Both the position numbers and the translations under genes were made by a program. The notes beneath the pieces were generated by a model. The model worked only from the letters and a program-made list of their open reading frames with translations. It was not told the DNA's origin and made no database searches. Shown here piece after piece: positions 1-5,348 of a stretch of 6,423 bases of DNA; the stretch's first letter is position 1, and each line of letters begins with the position of its first letter. The DNA is from CAZNPW01 sp964575185 (lineage in GTDB: Bacteria > Pseudomonadota > Alphaproteobacteria > Rhodobacterales > Rhodobacteraceae): the NCBI GenBank assembly GCA_964575185.1, contig CAZNPW010000096.1, positions 1-6,423 of the forward strand, read 5' to 3'.

Positions 1-191
1 AAGAGTATGGCGACATGTTCGCCTTCGGCGTGATCGACCCGGCCAAGGTCGTGCGCACCGCGCTGGAGGATGCGGCCTCGGTCGCCTCGCTCCTCATCAC
101 CACCGAGGCGATGATCGCCGACAAGCCGGCCGACAAGGCCCCGGCGATGCCGGGCGGCGGCGGCGGCATGGGCGGCATGGGCGACTTCTGA
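1..191 (+). CDS. groEL: 60 kDa chaperonin GroEL, C-terminal end (partial)
   Basis: This is the last 62 residues of the ATP-dependent chaperonin large subunit, which forms the cytosolic double-ring folding chamber with GroES. The reading frame begins at base 3 and ends with TGA at 189-191. The visible part contains the equatorial-domain segment DPAKVVRTALEDAASVASLL followed by a TTEAMIADKP motif, both hallmarks of the GroEL C-terminus. It ends in a flexible Gly/Met-rich tail, GGGGGMGGMGDF, which in the family projects into the cavity. The gene is cut by the window edge, so its 5' part and any groES partner lie outside. The stop is followed within 25 bases by a strong terminator, so groEL ends its transcription unit. 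Identification is by direct recognition of family motifs. Confidence 0.97.
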   Translation, partial: EYGDMFAFGVIDPAKVVRTALEDAASVASLLITTEAMIADKPADKAPAMPGGGGGMGGMGDF

Positions 192-212
192 TCGCCCACG
201 CCAAGCTGACGG

Positions 213-241
213 AAAAGGGCGCCCCGCGGGGCGCCCTTTTT
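213..241 (+). terminator. Intrinsic terminator after groEL, symmetric (bidirectional)
   Basis: Bases 213-240 form a perfect 28-base palindrome: AAAAGGGCGCCC pairs with GGGCGCCCTTTT around a CGCG centre (225-228). A run of five T (237-241) follows. This is a canonical Rho-independent terminator 21 bases after the groEL stop. Because the A tract on the left mirrors the T tract, it should also work for transcription arriving on the minus strand. A truncated minus-strand frame ends at its edge (stop at 241-243). Confidence 0.92.
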
Positions 242-348
242 CATGCCCGCAGGCGCCGGAGGCCCGCCAGCACCAGCCACAGCGACAGGCCGAGGTAGCC
301 CGCCACGGCGGCCAGGCCGAAGACGCTCGCGGCCCTGATCGCCGCCGC
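241..348 (-). pseudogene. Possible remnant of a membrane-protein C-terminus
   Basis: On the minus strand a 35-codon open stretch ends with TGA at 243-241, exactly at the edge of the groEL terminator. Its translation contains a convincing single membrane helix (VFGLAAVAGYLGLSLWLVLA) followed by a positively charged tail, GLRRLRA. This is typical of the C-terminus of an inner-membrane protein obeying the positive-inside rule. The frame is closed upstream by TAG (351-349) and has no ATG or plausible start with a ribosome site. It is therefore either a 3' relic of a gene whose upstream part was deleted, or chance. Its convergent position against a symmetric terminator fits a former gene. No family can be named. 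Confidence 0.35.
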
Positions 349-360
349 CTACGGGGCCGG

Positions 361-389
361 TTGACGCCACCCGCGCGACGCCGCACACT
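361..389 (+). promoter_or_regulatory. Candidate promoter for the small membrane protein gene
   Basis: TTGACG (361-366) is a good -35 match and is followed after 17 bases by the weak -10 hexamer CACACT (384-389). A start near 397 would leave a leader of about 20 bases before the ATG at 418. The -10 matches the consensus poorly, so this is tentative. Confidence 0.3.
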
Positions 390-417
390 CGCGGCATTCA
401 CTGATGGAGATTTCGCA

Positions 418-750
418 ATGACCGACCAGCAGGCAAGGACCAACGGGCTCATCGCCGTTTTCGCAGGGGCGCTCCAGATCGTCTTTACGCTCCAGGTCCG
501 TTTCGTCACCGCCACCGAATACGACCCCGCGATCCTGGTCTGGATGGGCCTGGGGCTCGATGCGCTGATGGCGGTTTTCCTGGGTGCCATGGCGGTGCAG
601 TTCGCAGCCGCCCCTGCGGGCACGCCCTGGCGGGCCATCGGGCTGCCCATGGCCACGCTCGCCGCGGCGCTGAGCCTGGTGCAGCTCGGCATCCGCTTCA
701 CCTCCGACGACGGCTGGTGGACGGGACGCCTGACCTACGCCCCGACCTGA
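418..750 (+). CDS. Small integral membrane protein of unknown function
   Basis: The predicted protein has 110 residues. ATG at 418 is chosen because GGAGA (406-410) lies 7 bases upstream; a TTG at 361 opens the same frame but has no ribosome site and adds a non-hydrophobic, Arg-rich stretch. Three hydrophobic segments are visible: residues ~10-29 (GLIAVFAGALQIVFTLQVRF), ~38-63 (AILVWMGLGLDALMAVFLGA onward) and ~72-93 (RAIGLPMATLAAALSLVQLG). A short polar tail with SDDGWW follows. I recognise no catalytic motif or named family. It sits alone between the groEL terminator and the TetR gene, same strand, 111 bases before the regulator's start. It could be a target of that regulator, but nothing in the sequence proves this. 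Frame, ribosome site and membrane pattern make it likely to be a real gene. Confidence 0.72.
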   Translation: MTDQQARTNGLIAVFAGALQIVFTLQVRFVTATEYDPAILVWMGLGLDALMAVFLGAMAVQFAAAPAGTPWRAIGLPMATLAAALSLVQLGIRFTSDDGWWTGRLTYAPT

Positions 751-759
751 CGGCCCTGG

Positions 760-773
760 GACCCGAACGGGTC
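760..773. promoter_or_regulatory. Dyad GACCCG-AA-CGGGTC, candidate operator
   Basis: A perfect 6+6 base inverted repeat with a 2-base centre lies 10 bases after the small membrane gene and about 90 bases before the TetR start. The loop is too short for a stable RNA hairpin and no T tract follows, so a protein-binding site is more likely than a terminator. TetR-family proteins bind such dyads as dimers. Assignment to the adjacent regulator is inference. Confidence 0.3.
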
Positions 774-811
774 ACGGACACCTATCCCGATGGACAGATG
801 CCCCATGCCGC

Positions 812-839
812 TTGCCCGCGTCCCGTGGCCTGCGATAGC
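812..839 (+). promoter_or_regulatory. Weak candidate promoter for the TetR gene
   Basis: TTGCCC (812-817) and GATAGC (834-839) are separated by 16 bases, placing a start near 845, just ahead of the ATG at 862. Both hexamers are partial matches, so this is a suggestion only. Confidence 0.2.
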
Positions 840-861
840 CTTTCGGGCGGCGGTGGTGTGC

Positions 862-1485
862 ATGACGAGTGACCCGGTCGTCCGAAAGGGACGCAAGTTC
901 GCCCAGGTGCTGGAAGGCGCGCGCGACGTCTTCCTGCGCGACGGGTTCCATGGTGCCTCGGTCGATGACATCGCCCGCGCGGCGGGGGTGTCCAAGGCCA
1001 CGCTCTACGCCTATGTCCCCGACAAGCGGCTTCTCTTCATCGAGGTGCTGCGCGCCGAATGTCGCGGCCAGTCGGCCCATGCCGGCCCGCTGATCGAGGC
1101 CGCCCCCACGGTCGAGGCCGGGCTGCGCATCGCGGCGGAATGCCTGATCGACTTCCACCTGTCGCCGATGTCGCTGGCGATGTTCCGCGTCTGCGTCGCC
1201 GAGACCGCGCGCTTTCCCGAGATCGGCCGCGCCTACTTCGACAGCGCCCCGGGCGACATCGTGCGGGGGCTCGCGGGCTACCTCGCCCGCGCCGCTGCCG
1301 CCGGGCACCTGGTCATCGACGATGCCCCCCGCGCGGCCGAGGTCTTCCTGGCCCTGACGCTCGCGGGTTACTTCGACCGCGTGCTCTTCGGCGTCGCGCC
1401 GCCGCCGGGGCCGGCCGACCGCGCCCGTCTGGCCGACGATGCGGTCGCGGTCTTTCTCGCCCGGCACCGCCCGGCCGTCACCTGA
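862..1485 (+). CDS. TetR/AcrR-family transcriptional regulator
   Basis: The predicted protein is a 207-residue DNA-binding regulator of usual TetR length. The N-terminal helix-turn-helix spans residues ~33-52 (SVDDIARAAGVSKATLYAYV), preceded by helix 1 (VLEGARDVFLRDGF) and followed by PDKRLLFIEVL, the classic TetR signature. The all-helical C-terminal domain (FHLSPMSLAMFRVCVAETARF, then residues with AEVFLALTLAGYFDRVLFG) resembles the AefR-like (TetR_C_7) dimerisation and ligand domain. The frame stays open to an ATG at 790, but 862 is preferred because the family domain begins just after it and the extra 24 residues do not look like family sequence. No strong ribosome site is visible for either start. 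It lies 66 bases before two methyltransferase genes on the same strand, suggesting co-transcription or local control. Its ligand cannot be deduced. Confidence 0.93.
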   Translation: MTSDPVVRKGRKFAQVLEGARDVFLRDGFHGASVDDIARAAGVSKATLYAYVPDKRLLFIEVLRAECRGQSAHAGPLIEAAPTVEAGLRIAAECLIDFHLSPMSLAMFRVCVAETARFPEIGRAYFDSAPGDIVRGLAGYLARAAAAGHLVIDDAPRAAEVFLALTLAGYFDRVLFGVAPPPGPADRARLADDAVAVFLARHRPAVT

Positions 1486-1526
1486 CCCCTTTATACTTCA
1501 GGCCACAAGCCGTAGGACGGGTCAGG
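1481..1526. promoter_or_regulatory. Inverted repeat between TetR and methyltransferase genes
   Basis: CCTGACCC (1481-1488, spanning the TetR stop) and GGGTCAGG (1519-1526) are perfect 8-base inverted arms separated by 30 bases. No T tract follows, so a terminator is unlikely. Between them lies TATACT (1492-1497), a good -10 hexamer that is AT-rich for this region, but no convincing -35 sits at the right distance. The arm GGGTCA recurs in the dyad at 760-773 and its right flank. It could be a pair of operator half-sites controlling the methyltransferase genes. Confidence 0.28.
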
Positions 1527-1551
1527 CCGTTTCAGGATGAAGAGACCAGGC

Positions 1552-2307
1552 ATGTCCACCTCCGCCGCCACTGCCGCCGCCCCCGCCGAAGCCGGCTTCT
1601 TCGACTTCGTGGCCGACCTGCCCTACTACGCCGAAAAGAACCGCGCCGCCGACCGCATGAACACCCGCCACCGCTTCGTCATCGCCCCCTTCCGCGCCGA
1701 CATCGACGGCGCGCGGGTGCTCGACCTCGCCGCGCATGACGGGCGCTGGGCCTATGCCTTCGCCGGGGCGGGGGCCGCCAGCGTGCTCGGGATCGAGGGC
1801 CGGCAGGAGCTGATCGACATGTACGCAGGCTACCCGGCCAGCGACTTCAAGGACCGCGTGACCCTGCGGCAGGGCGACATCTTCCAGGGCATGGAGGCCG
1901 AGATCGCCGCGGGCCGGACCTACGACGTGATCGGCGTGCTCGGCATCTACTACCACATCATGGACCACTTCCGCCTGCTGCAACTGGCGCGGGCGCTGAA
2001 GCCGCGGCTCGTCATCATCGACAGCGCCTTCATCAAGCGCAACGCCGTCGCGATCCAGCTTCTCTACGAACGCACCGACAACGTGCTGAACGCCATCCCC
2101 CAGCGCGAAGGCCAGGAGCGCGCGCTGAAGGGCGTGCCGACCTTCCTCGCCATGGAGGCCATGGCCGAAGCCGCGGGCTTCGCGCTGACCTGGTGCGACT
2201 GGGCCAGCCTGCCCGAGGGCGAACGCGACGGCGTGCAGGATTACTTTCGCGTCGAACGCACCGGCCGCGACCTCGTCCGCGGCACCTGCGGCCTGCGGCC
2301 GGTCTGA
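1552..2307 (+). CDS. Class I SAM-dependent methyltransferase, copy 1
   Basis: The predicted protein is a soluble 251-residue enzyme with a Rossmann-type SAM-binding core. Motif I is VLDLAAHDGRW (~56-66) followed by AGAGA; the acidic ribose-binding residue is E82 in VLGIEGR; then RVTLRQGDIF (~102-111) and YDVIGVLGIYYH (~124-135), the motif IV strand. It presumably transfers a methyl group from SAM, but the substrate is not evident. The C-terminal ~115 residues (ERTD, LNAI, GVPTF, DWA, DGVQDY) probably form the substrate side. ATG 1552 is preferred over ATG 1537 because GAAGAG (1539-1544) sits 7 bases upstream; the paralogue's shorter N-terminus agrees. It is followed after 5 bases by a close paralogue in the same direction and preceded by a TetR gene. 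It resembles general methyltransferase-domain families; a named function would be a guess. Confidence 0.88.
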   Translation: MSTSAATAAAPAEAGFFDFVADLPYYAEKNRAADRMNTRHRFVIAPFRADIDGARVLDLAAHDGRWAYAFAGAGAASVLGIEGRQELIDMYAGYPASDFKDRVTLRQGDIFQGMEAEIAAGRTYDVIGVLGIYYHIMDHFRLLQLARALKPRLVIIDSAFIKRNAVAIQLLYERTDNVLNAIPQREGQERALKGVPTFLAMEAMAEAAGFALTWCDWASLPEGERDGVQDYFRVERTGRDLVRGTCGLRPV

Positions 2308-3046
2308 CCGCGATGGACAGCGCCGCGACGCCCGGCTTCTTCGACTTCATCCGCGCGCTGCCCTACTACGCCGAGACGAACCTGGCGGTGGAGCGGATGA
2401 ACAAGCGCCACCGCTTCGTCATCGACCCCTTCCGCGCCGACATCGCCGGGGCCCGCGTGCTCGACCTCGCCGCGCATGACGGCCGCTGGGCCTATGCTTT
2501 CGCCGGGGCGGGGGCGGACAGCGTGCTCGGCATCGAGGGGCGGCAGGAACTGATCGACATGTATCGGGACTTCCCCGAGACGCCGTTCAAGGGCCGCGTC
2601 ACCCTGCGGCAGGGCGACATCTTCGCGGGGGTAGAGGCCGAGATCGCCGCGGGGCGGACCTACGACGTGATCGGCGTCCTCGGCATCTTCTACCACATCG
2701 CCGACCATGTGCGCCTGCTGGACCTGCTGCGGCGTCTGCGCCCGCGCCTCGTCATCGTCGACAGCGAGTTCTACCTGTCGCGGGGCGCGCTGATCCGCCT
2801 GCACGCCGAACGCACCGACCTTGCGCTGAACGCGATCCGCAAGGGCCCGGTGGCCGACGTGGCGGCGGTGGGCGTGCCGACCTTCCAGGCGATGGAGATG
2901 ATGGCGCGCTGCACCGGGTTCGGCATCGACTGGCTCGACTGGGCGACCTTGCGGCCGGATGACCAGGACGGCGTCCGCGACTACTACGTTCCGTCGAAGA
3001 AGCGCCCGAAGATCCTGCGCGCCACCTGCGCGCTGCGGCCGTTGCC
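1592..3046 (+). repeat. Tandem gene duplication (two units, 740-base period)
   Basis: Unit 1 (1592-2306) and unit 2 (2332-3046) are copies of one methyltransferase gene at a constant offset of 740 bases with few or no indels. Long near-identical DNA tracts occur, for example around 1721-1775 against 2461-2515, and 1921-1959 against 2661-2699. By hand alignment of the proteins, the first 122 aligned residues are about 83% identical (101 matches) and the last 115 about 48% (55 matches). Confidence 0.9.
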
Positions 3047-3050
3047 CTAG
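2313..3050 (+). CDS. Class I SAM-dependent methyltransferase, copy 2
   Basis: The predicted 245-residue protein is a paralogue of the gene 5 bases upstream. It shares the SAM-binding core: VLDLAAHDGRW (~49-59), E75 in VLGIEGR, LRQGDIF (~98-104) and YDVIGVLGIFYH (~117-128). The C-terminal half is much more divergent, although ERTD, LNAI, GVPTF, DWA and DGVRDY are kept, so fold and chemistry are probably shared while the substrate may differ. The frame is open well upstream, but ATG 2313 is chosen because homology to copy 1 starts right after it (PGFFDF) and the preceding frame overlaps copy 1. No clear Shine-Dalgarno sequence is visible, and the 5-base gap suggests translational coupling to copy 1. 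Its TAG stop (3048-3050) shares two bases with the opposing folC stop. Confidence 0.88.
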   Translation: MDSAATPGFFDFIRALPYYAETNLAVERMNKRHRFVIDPFRADIAGARVLDLAAHDGRWAYAFAGAGADSVLGIEGRQELIDMYRDFPETPFKGRVTLRQGDIFAGVEAEIAAGRTYDVIGVLGIFYHIADHVRLLDLLRRLRPRLVIVDSEFYLSRGALIRLHAERTDLALNAIRKGPVADVAAVGVPTFQAMEMMARCTGFGIDWLDWATLRPDDQDGVRDYYVPSKKRPKILRATCALRPLP

Positions 3051-4312
3051 CCGTTCTCGCGCAGCACCGATCCGGCCAGATACAGCGAGCCGCAGATCAG
3101 CACCCGCGCCCGGGGGGCGGTCGCCGCGATGGCGGCCAGCGCGGCGGCGACCGACGGGGCCGTCACCGCGTCGATCCCCGCCGCCGCGGCGGCATCGCGG
3201 GTGACCTCGGCGGGCAGGGTGTTCTTCTCGCCCGGGATCGCCACCGCGTGCAGGCGGCGCGCCTGACCGGCCAGCGCGACCATGTAGCCCGCGACGTCCT
3301 TGGTGTTCAGCATCCCGCAGATCAGGTGCGTCGCTCGCGGCGGCATCTCCGCCAGCGTCGCCGCGATCGCAGCGCCCCCGGCCGGGTTGTGCCCGCCGTC
3401 AAGCCACAGCTCCACCCCCGGTGCCGCGTCCACCAGCGGCCCGGTCTTCAGCCGCTGCATCCGCGCGGGCCAGTCGGCGCGGGTGACGGCGGCCTCGCAG
3501 GCCGCGTCCCCGGCGCGCAGGTATCGCAGCGCCATCAGCGCGGCCCCGGCGTTCATGACCTGGTGGGGGCCGGGCAGGTTCGGCAGGGGCAGGTCCACCA
3601 GCCCGTCCTCGTCCTGGAACACCAGCCGCCCGCGCTCCTCCCACACCTGCCACTGCTGGCCATGCGCCAGCACCGGCGCGCCGACCCGCCCGGCCCGCGC
3701 CTCGATCACCGCCAGCGCCCCGGGCTCCTGCGGCCCGACGATCACCGGCACGCCGCGCTTGACGATCCCCGCCTTCTCGCCCGCGATCAGCTCCACCGTG
3801 TCGCCGAGATACTGCTGGTGGTCGAGGCTCACGGGCGTGATGACCGTCAGCCGGGGCCGGTCGACCACGTTCGTCGCGTCGAGCCGCCCGCCCATCCCGA
3901 CCTCGAGCAGCGTCCAGTCGGCCGGAACGCGGGAAAACCCGAGGAAGGCCGCCGCGGTGGTGATCTCGAAGAAGGTGATCGCCTCCGGCCCGTTCGCGGC
4001 CAGGCATTCGTCCAGAAGCGCCGTCAGGCGATCCTCGGCGATCAGGTCGCCCGCCAGCCGGATGCGCTCGTGGAACCGCGCGAGGTGCGGCGAGGTATAG
4101 ACGTGGCACGCGGCCCCCGCGGCCTCCAGCCCCGCGCGGATCATCGCGACGGTCGACCCCTTGCCGTTGGTCCCCGCGACGTGGATCACCGGCGGCACGC
4201 GCCGCTCGGGGTGGCCCAGCGCGGCCAGCAGCCGGTGCATCCGGTCCAGCGTCAGGTCGATGATCTTGGGGTGCAGCGTCATCATCCGCTGCAACAGCAG
4301 GTCCGATGACAT
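3047..4312 (-). CDS. folC: Bifunctional dihydrofolate synthase / folylpolyglutamate synthase
   Basis: This cytosolic Mur-ligase-family enzyme (421 residues, normal length) ligates glutamate to dihydropteroate to give dihydrofolate and then extends folate polyglutamate chains, using ATP. Visible motifs are the P-loop HVAGTNGKGST (44-54), YTSPHL (72-77), FFEITTAAAF (114-123), EVGMGGRLDATNV (137-149), SLDHQQYLG (162-170), GEKAGIVKRGVPVI (178-191, with the family's GEKAGI(V/I)K lysine region), and LDGGHNP (304-310) of the C-terminal glutamate-ligase domain. The start is set by the overlap with accD: TGATG, where the accD stop (4314-4312) shares its last base with the folC ATG (4312-4310). This is a typical translational coupling arrangement. 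Its TAG stop overlaps the convergent methyltransferase stop, leaving no room for a terminator between the two units. Confidence 0.96.
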   Translation of the reverse strand: MSSDLLLQRMMTLHPKIIDLTLDRMHRLLAALGHPERRVPPVIHVAGTNGKGSTVAMIRAGLEAAGAACHVYTSPHLARFHERIRLAGDLIAEDRLTALLDECLAANGPEAITFFEITTAAAFLGFSRVPADWTLLEVGMGGRLDATNVVDRPRLTVITPVSLDHQQYLGDTVELIAGEKAGIVKRGVPVIVGPQEPGALAVIEARAGRVGAPVLAHGQQWQVWEERGRLVFQDEDGLVDLPLPNLPGPHQVMNAGAALMALRYLRAGDAACEAAVTRADWPARMQRLKTGPLVDAAPGVELWLDGGHNPAGGAAIAATLAEMPPRATHLICGMLNTKDVAGYMVALAGQARRLHAVAIPGEKNTLPAEVTRDAAAAAGIDAVTAPSVAAALAAIAATAPRARVLICGSLYLAGSVLRENG

Positions 4313-5238
4313 CAGCTCGCCGCTTCGACCGCCTCGATCACCGGGCTTTCCACGACCCCGGGCGGGGGCAGTTCGCCCTTCACCGCGGGCGTCAGGCCCG
4401 ACAGCATCCGCGTCAGCGTGATCAGCTCGTCGCGCATCTCGCGGCGGTGCACCACGCGGTCGAGCATCCCGTGGTCGAGCAGGTATTCGGCCCGCTGGAA
4501 CCCCTCGGGCAGCGTCTCGCGGATGGTCTGCTCGATGACGCGCGGGCCCGCGAAGCAGATCAGCGCGTTCGGCTCGGCCAGCTGCACGTCCCCCAGCATG
4601 GCGTAGCTCGCGGTGACGCCGCCCGTGGTCGGATGCGTCAGCACCACGATGTAGGGCAGGCTCGCGTCGCGCAGCATCTGCACCGCGACGGTGGTGCGCG
4701 GCATCTGCATCAGCGACAGGATCCCCTCCTGCATCCGCGCCCCGCCCGAGGCCGAGAACAGGATCAGCGGTCGCTTCACCTCCACCGCGCGGCTGGCGGC
4801 GGCGATCACCGCGTTGCCGACATACATGCTCATCGAGCCCGCGATGAAGCTGAAGTCCTGCGCCACCGCGACGATCGGCGTGCGCCCCATCTCGCCCTCG
4901 GCCACCAGCATCGCCTCGCGCTCGCCGCTCGCCGCGCGGGCGGCCTTCAGGCGGTCGGTATACTTCTTCTGGTCGCGGAACTGCAGCGGGTCGACCAGCG
5001 GCTCGGGCACCTTGATCTCGGTGAAGATGCCGCCGTCGAACAGCGACCGGAAGCGGTCGCGGGGGCTGATCGCCATGTGGTGGTTGCAGGTCGAACAGAC
5101 CTGCAGGTTCGCCGCAAGCTCGCGGTGGAACAGCATCGTCCCGCATTCGGGGCACTTGGTCCACAGGTTCTCGGGCACCTCGCGGCGCGAGAAGAGGCTG
5201 TTGATCTTCGGCCGGACGTAGTTGGTGATCCAGTTCAA
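4312..5238 (-). CDS. accD: Acetyl-CoA carboxylase carboxyltransferase subunit beta
   Basis: AccD forms, with AccA, the carboxyltransferase that moves the carboxyl group from carboxybiotin-BCCP to acetyl-CoA, making malonyl-CoA, the first committed step of fatty acid synthesis. The protein has 308 residues. The N-terminal zinc ribbon has C29, C32, C48 and C51 (CPECG and CSTCN, C-x2-C-x15-C-x2-C). The crotonase-like core carries FSASGGARMQEG (161-172) and PTTGGVTAS (203-211), the acyl-CoA oxyanion motifs. The family N-terminus (M)NWITNYVRPKI begins at a TTG codon (5238-5236). A strong site, AGGGGGG, lies about 6 bases upstream and no ATG or GTG is in frame nearby, so TTG is the likely start. 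It overlaps folC by one base, a conserved proteobacterial pairing. Confidence 0.97.
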   Translation of the reverse strand: MNWITNYVRPKINSLFSRREVPENLWTKCPECGTMLFHRELAANLQVCSTCNHHMAISPRDRFRSLFDGGIFTEIKVPEPLVDPLQFRDQKKYTDRLKAARAASGEREAMLVAEGEMGRTPIVAVAQDFSFIAGSMSMYVGNAVIAAASRAVEVKRPLILFSASGGARMQEGILSLMQMPRTTVAVQMLRDASLPYIVVLTHPTTGGVTASYAMLGDVQLAEPNALICFAGPRVIEQTIRETLPEGFQRAEYLLDHGMLDRVVHRREMRDELITLTRMLSGLTPAVKGELPPPGVVESPVIEAVEAAS

Positions 5239-5245
5239 GGCACGC

Positions 5246-5252
5246 CCCCCTG
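5246..5252 (-). promoter_or_regulatory. Strong ribosome binding site deciding the accD TTG start
   Basis: On the minus strand AGGGGGG lies about 6 bases before TTG (5238-5236). It supports initiation at the rare codon TTG, where the family's conserved NWITNY sequence begins. Confidence 0.7.
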
Positions 5253-5262
5253 CGGTTGGCGT

Positions 5263-5291
5263 CAGATAGGCCCCGGCCGGGTCTTTTGCAA
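5263..5291 (-). promoter_or_regulatory. Candidate promoter of the accD-folC operon
   Basis: On the minus strand TTGCAA (5291-5286) and TATCTG (5268-5263) are separated by exactly 17 bases, a good sigma-70-type arrangement. A start near 5256 would give a leader under 20 bases with the ribosome site close to the 5' end. The spacer contains the palindrome CCCGGCCGGG (5272-5281), which could be chance in this GC-rich DNA. This supports transcription of accD independent of the upstream membrane protein gene. Confidence 0.5.
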
Positions 5292-5348
5292 TCAGGCCGG
5301 ACACACCCTGCCTATCCCCGCCCCGCCCCGTCCGGCCGCCCGCCGGTC

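Noticed and set aside
772..1467. 231-codon open frame on the minus strand opposite the TetR gene
   Set aside because: It shows no domain and has shadow-type composition, whereas the plus strand has a full TetR domain.
1059..1739. 226-codon plus-strand frame spanning the TetR and methyltransferase genes
   Set aside because: It is extremely Arg/Pro-rich and overlaps two well-supported genes in another frame.
3047..5164. folC frame open upstream to 5164, giving a possible 705-residue protein
   Set aside because: The upstream part is an out-of-frame shadow of accD. FolC length, motifs and the TGATG overlap fix the start at 4312.
5316..5330. Three tandem CCCCG units
   Set aside because: Too short and too expected in this composition to count as a functional repeat.
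5332..5346. Hairpin CCGGC-N5-GCCGG just after the membrane protein gene stop
   Set aside because: The stem is only 5 bases and no T tract follows on the minus strand, so it cannot be supported as a terminator.
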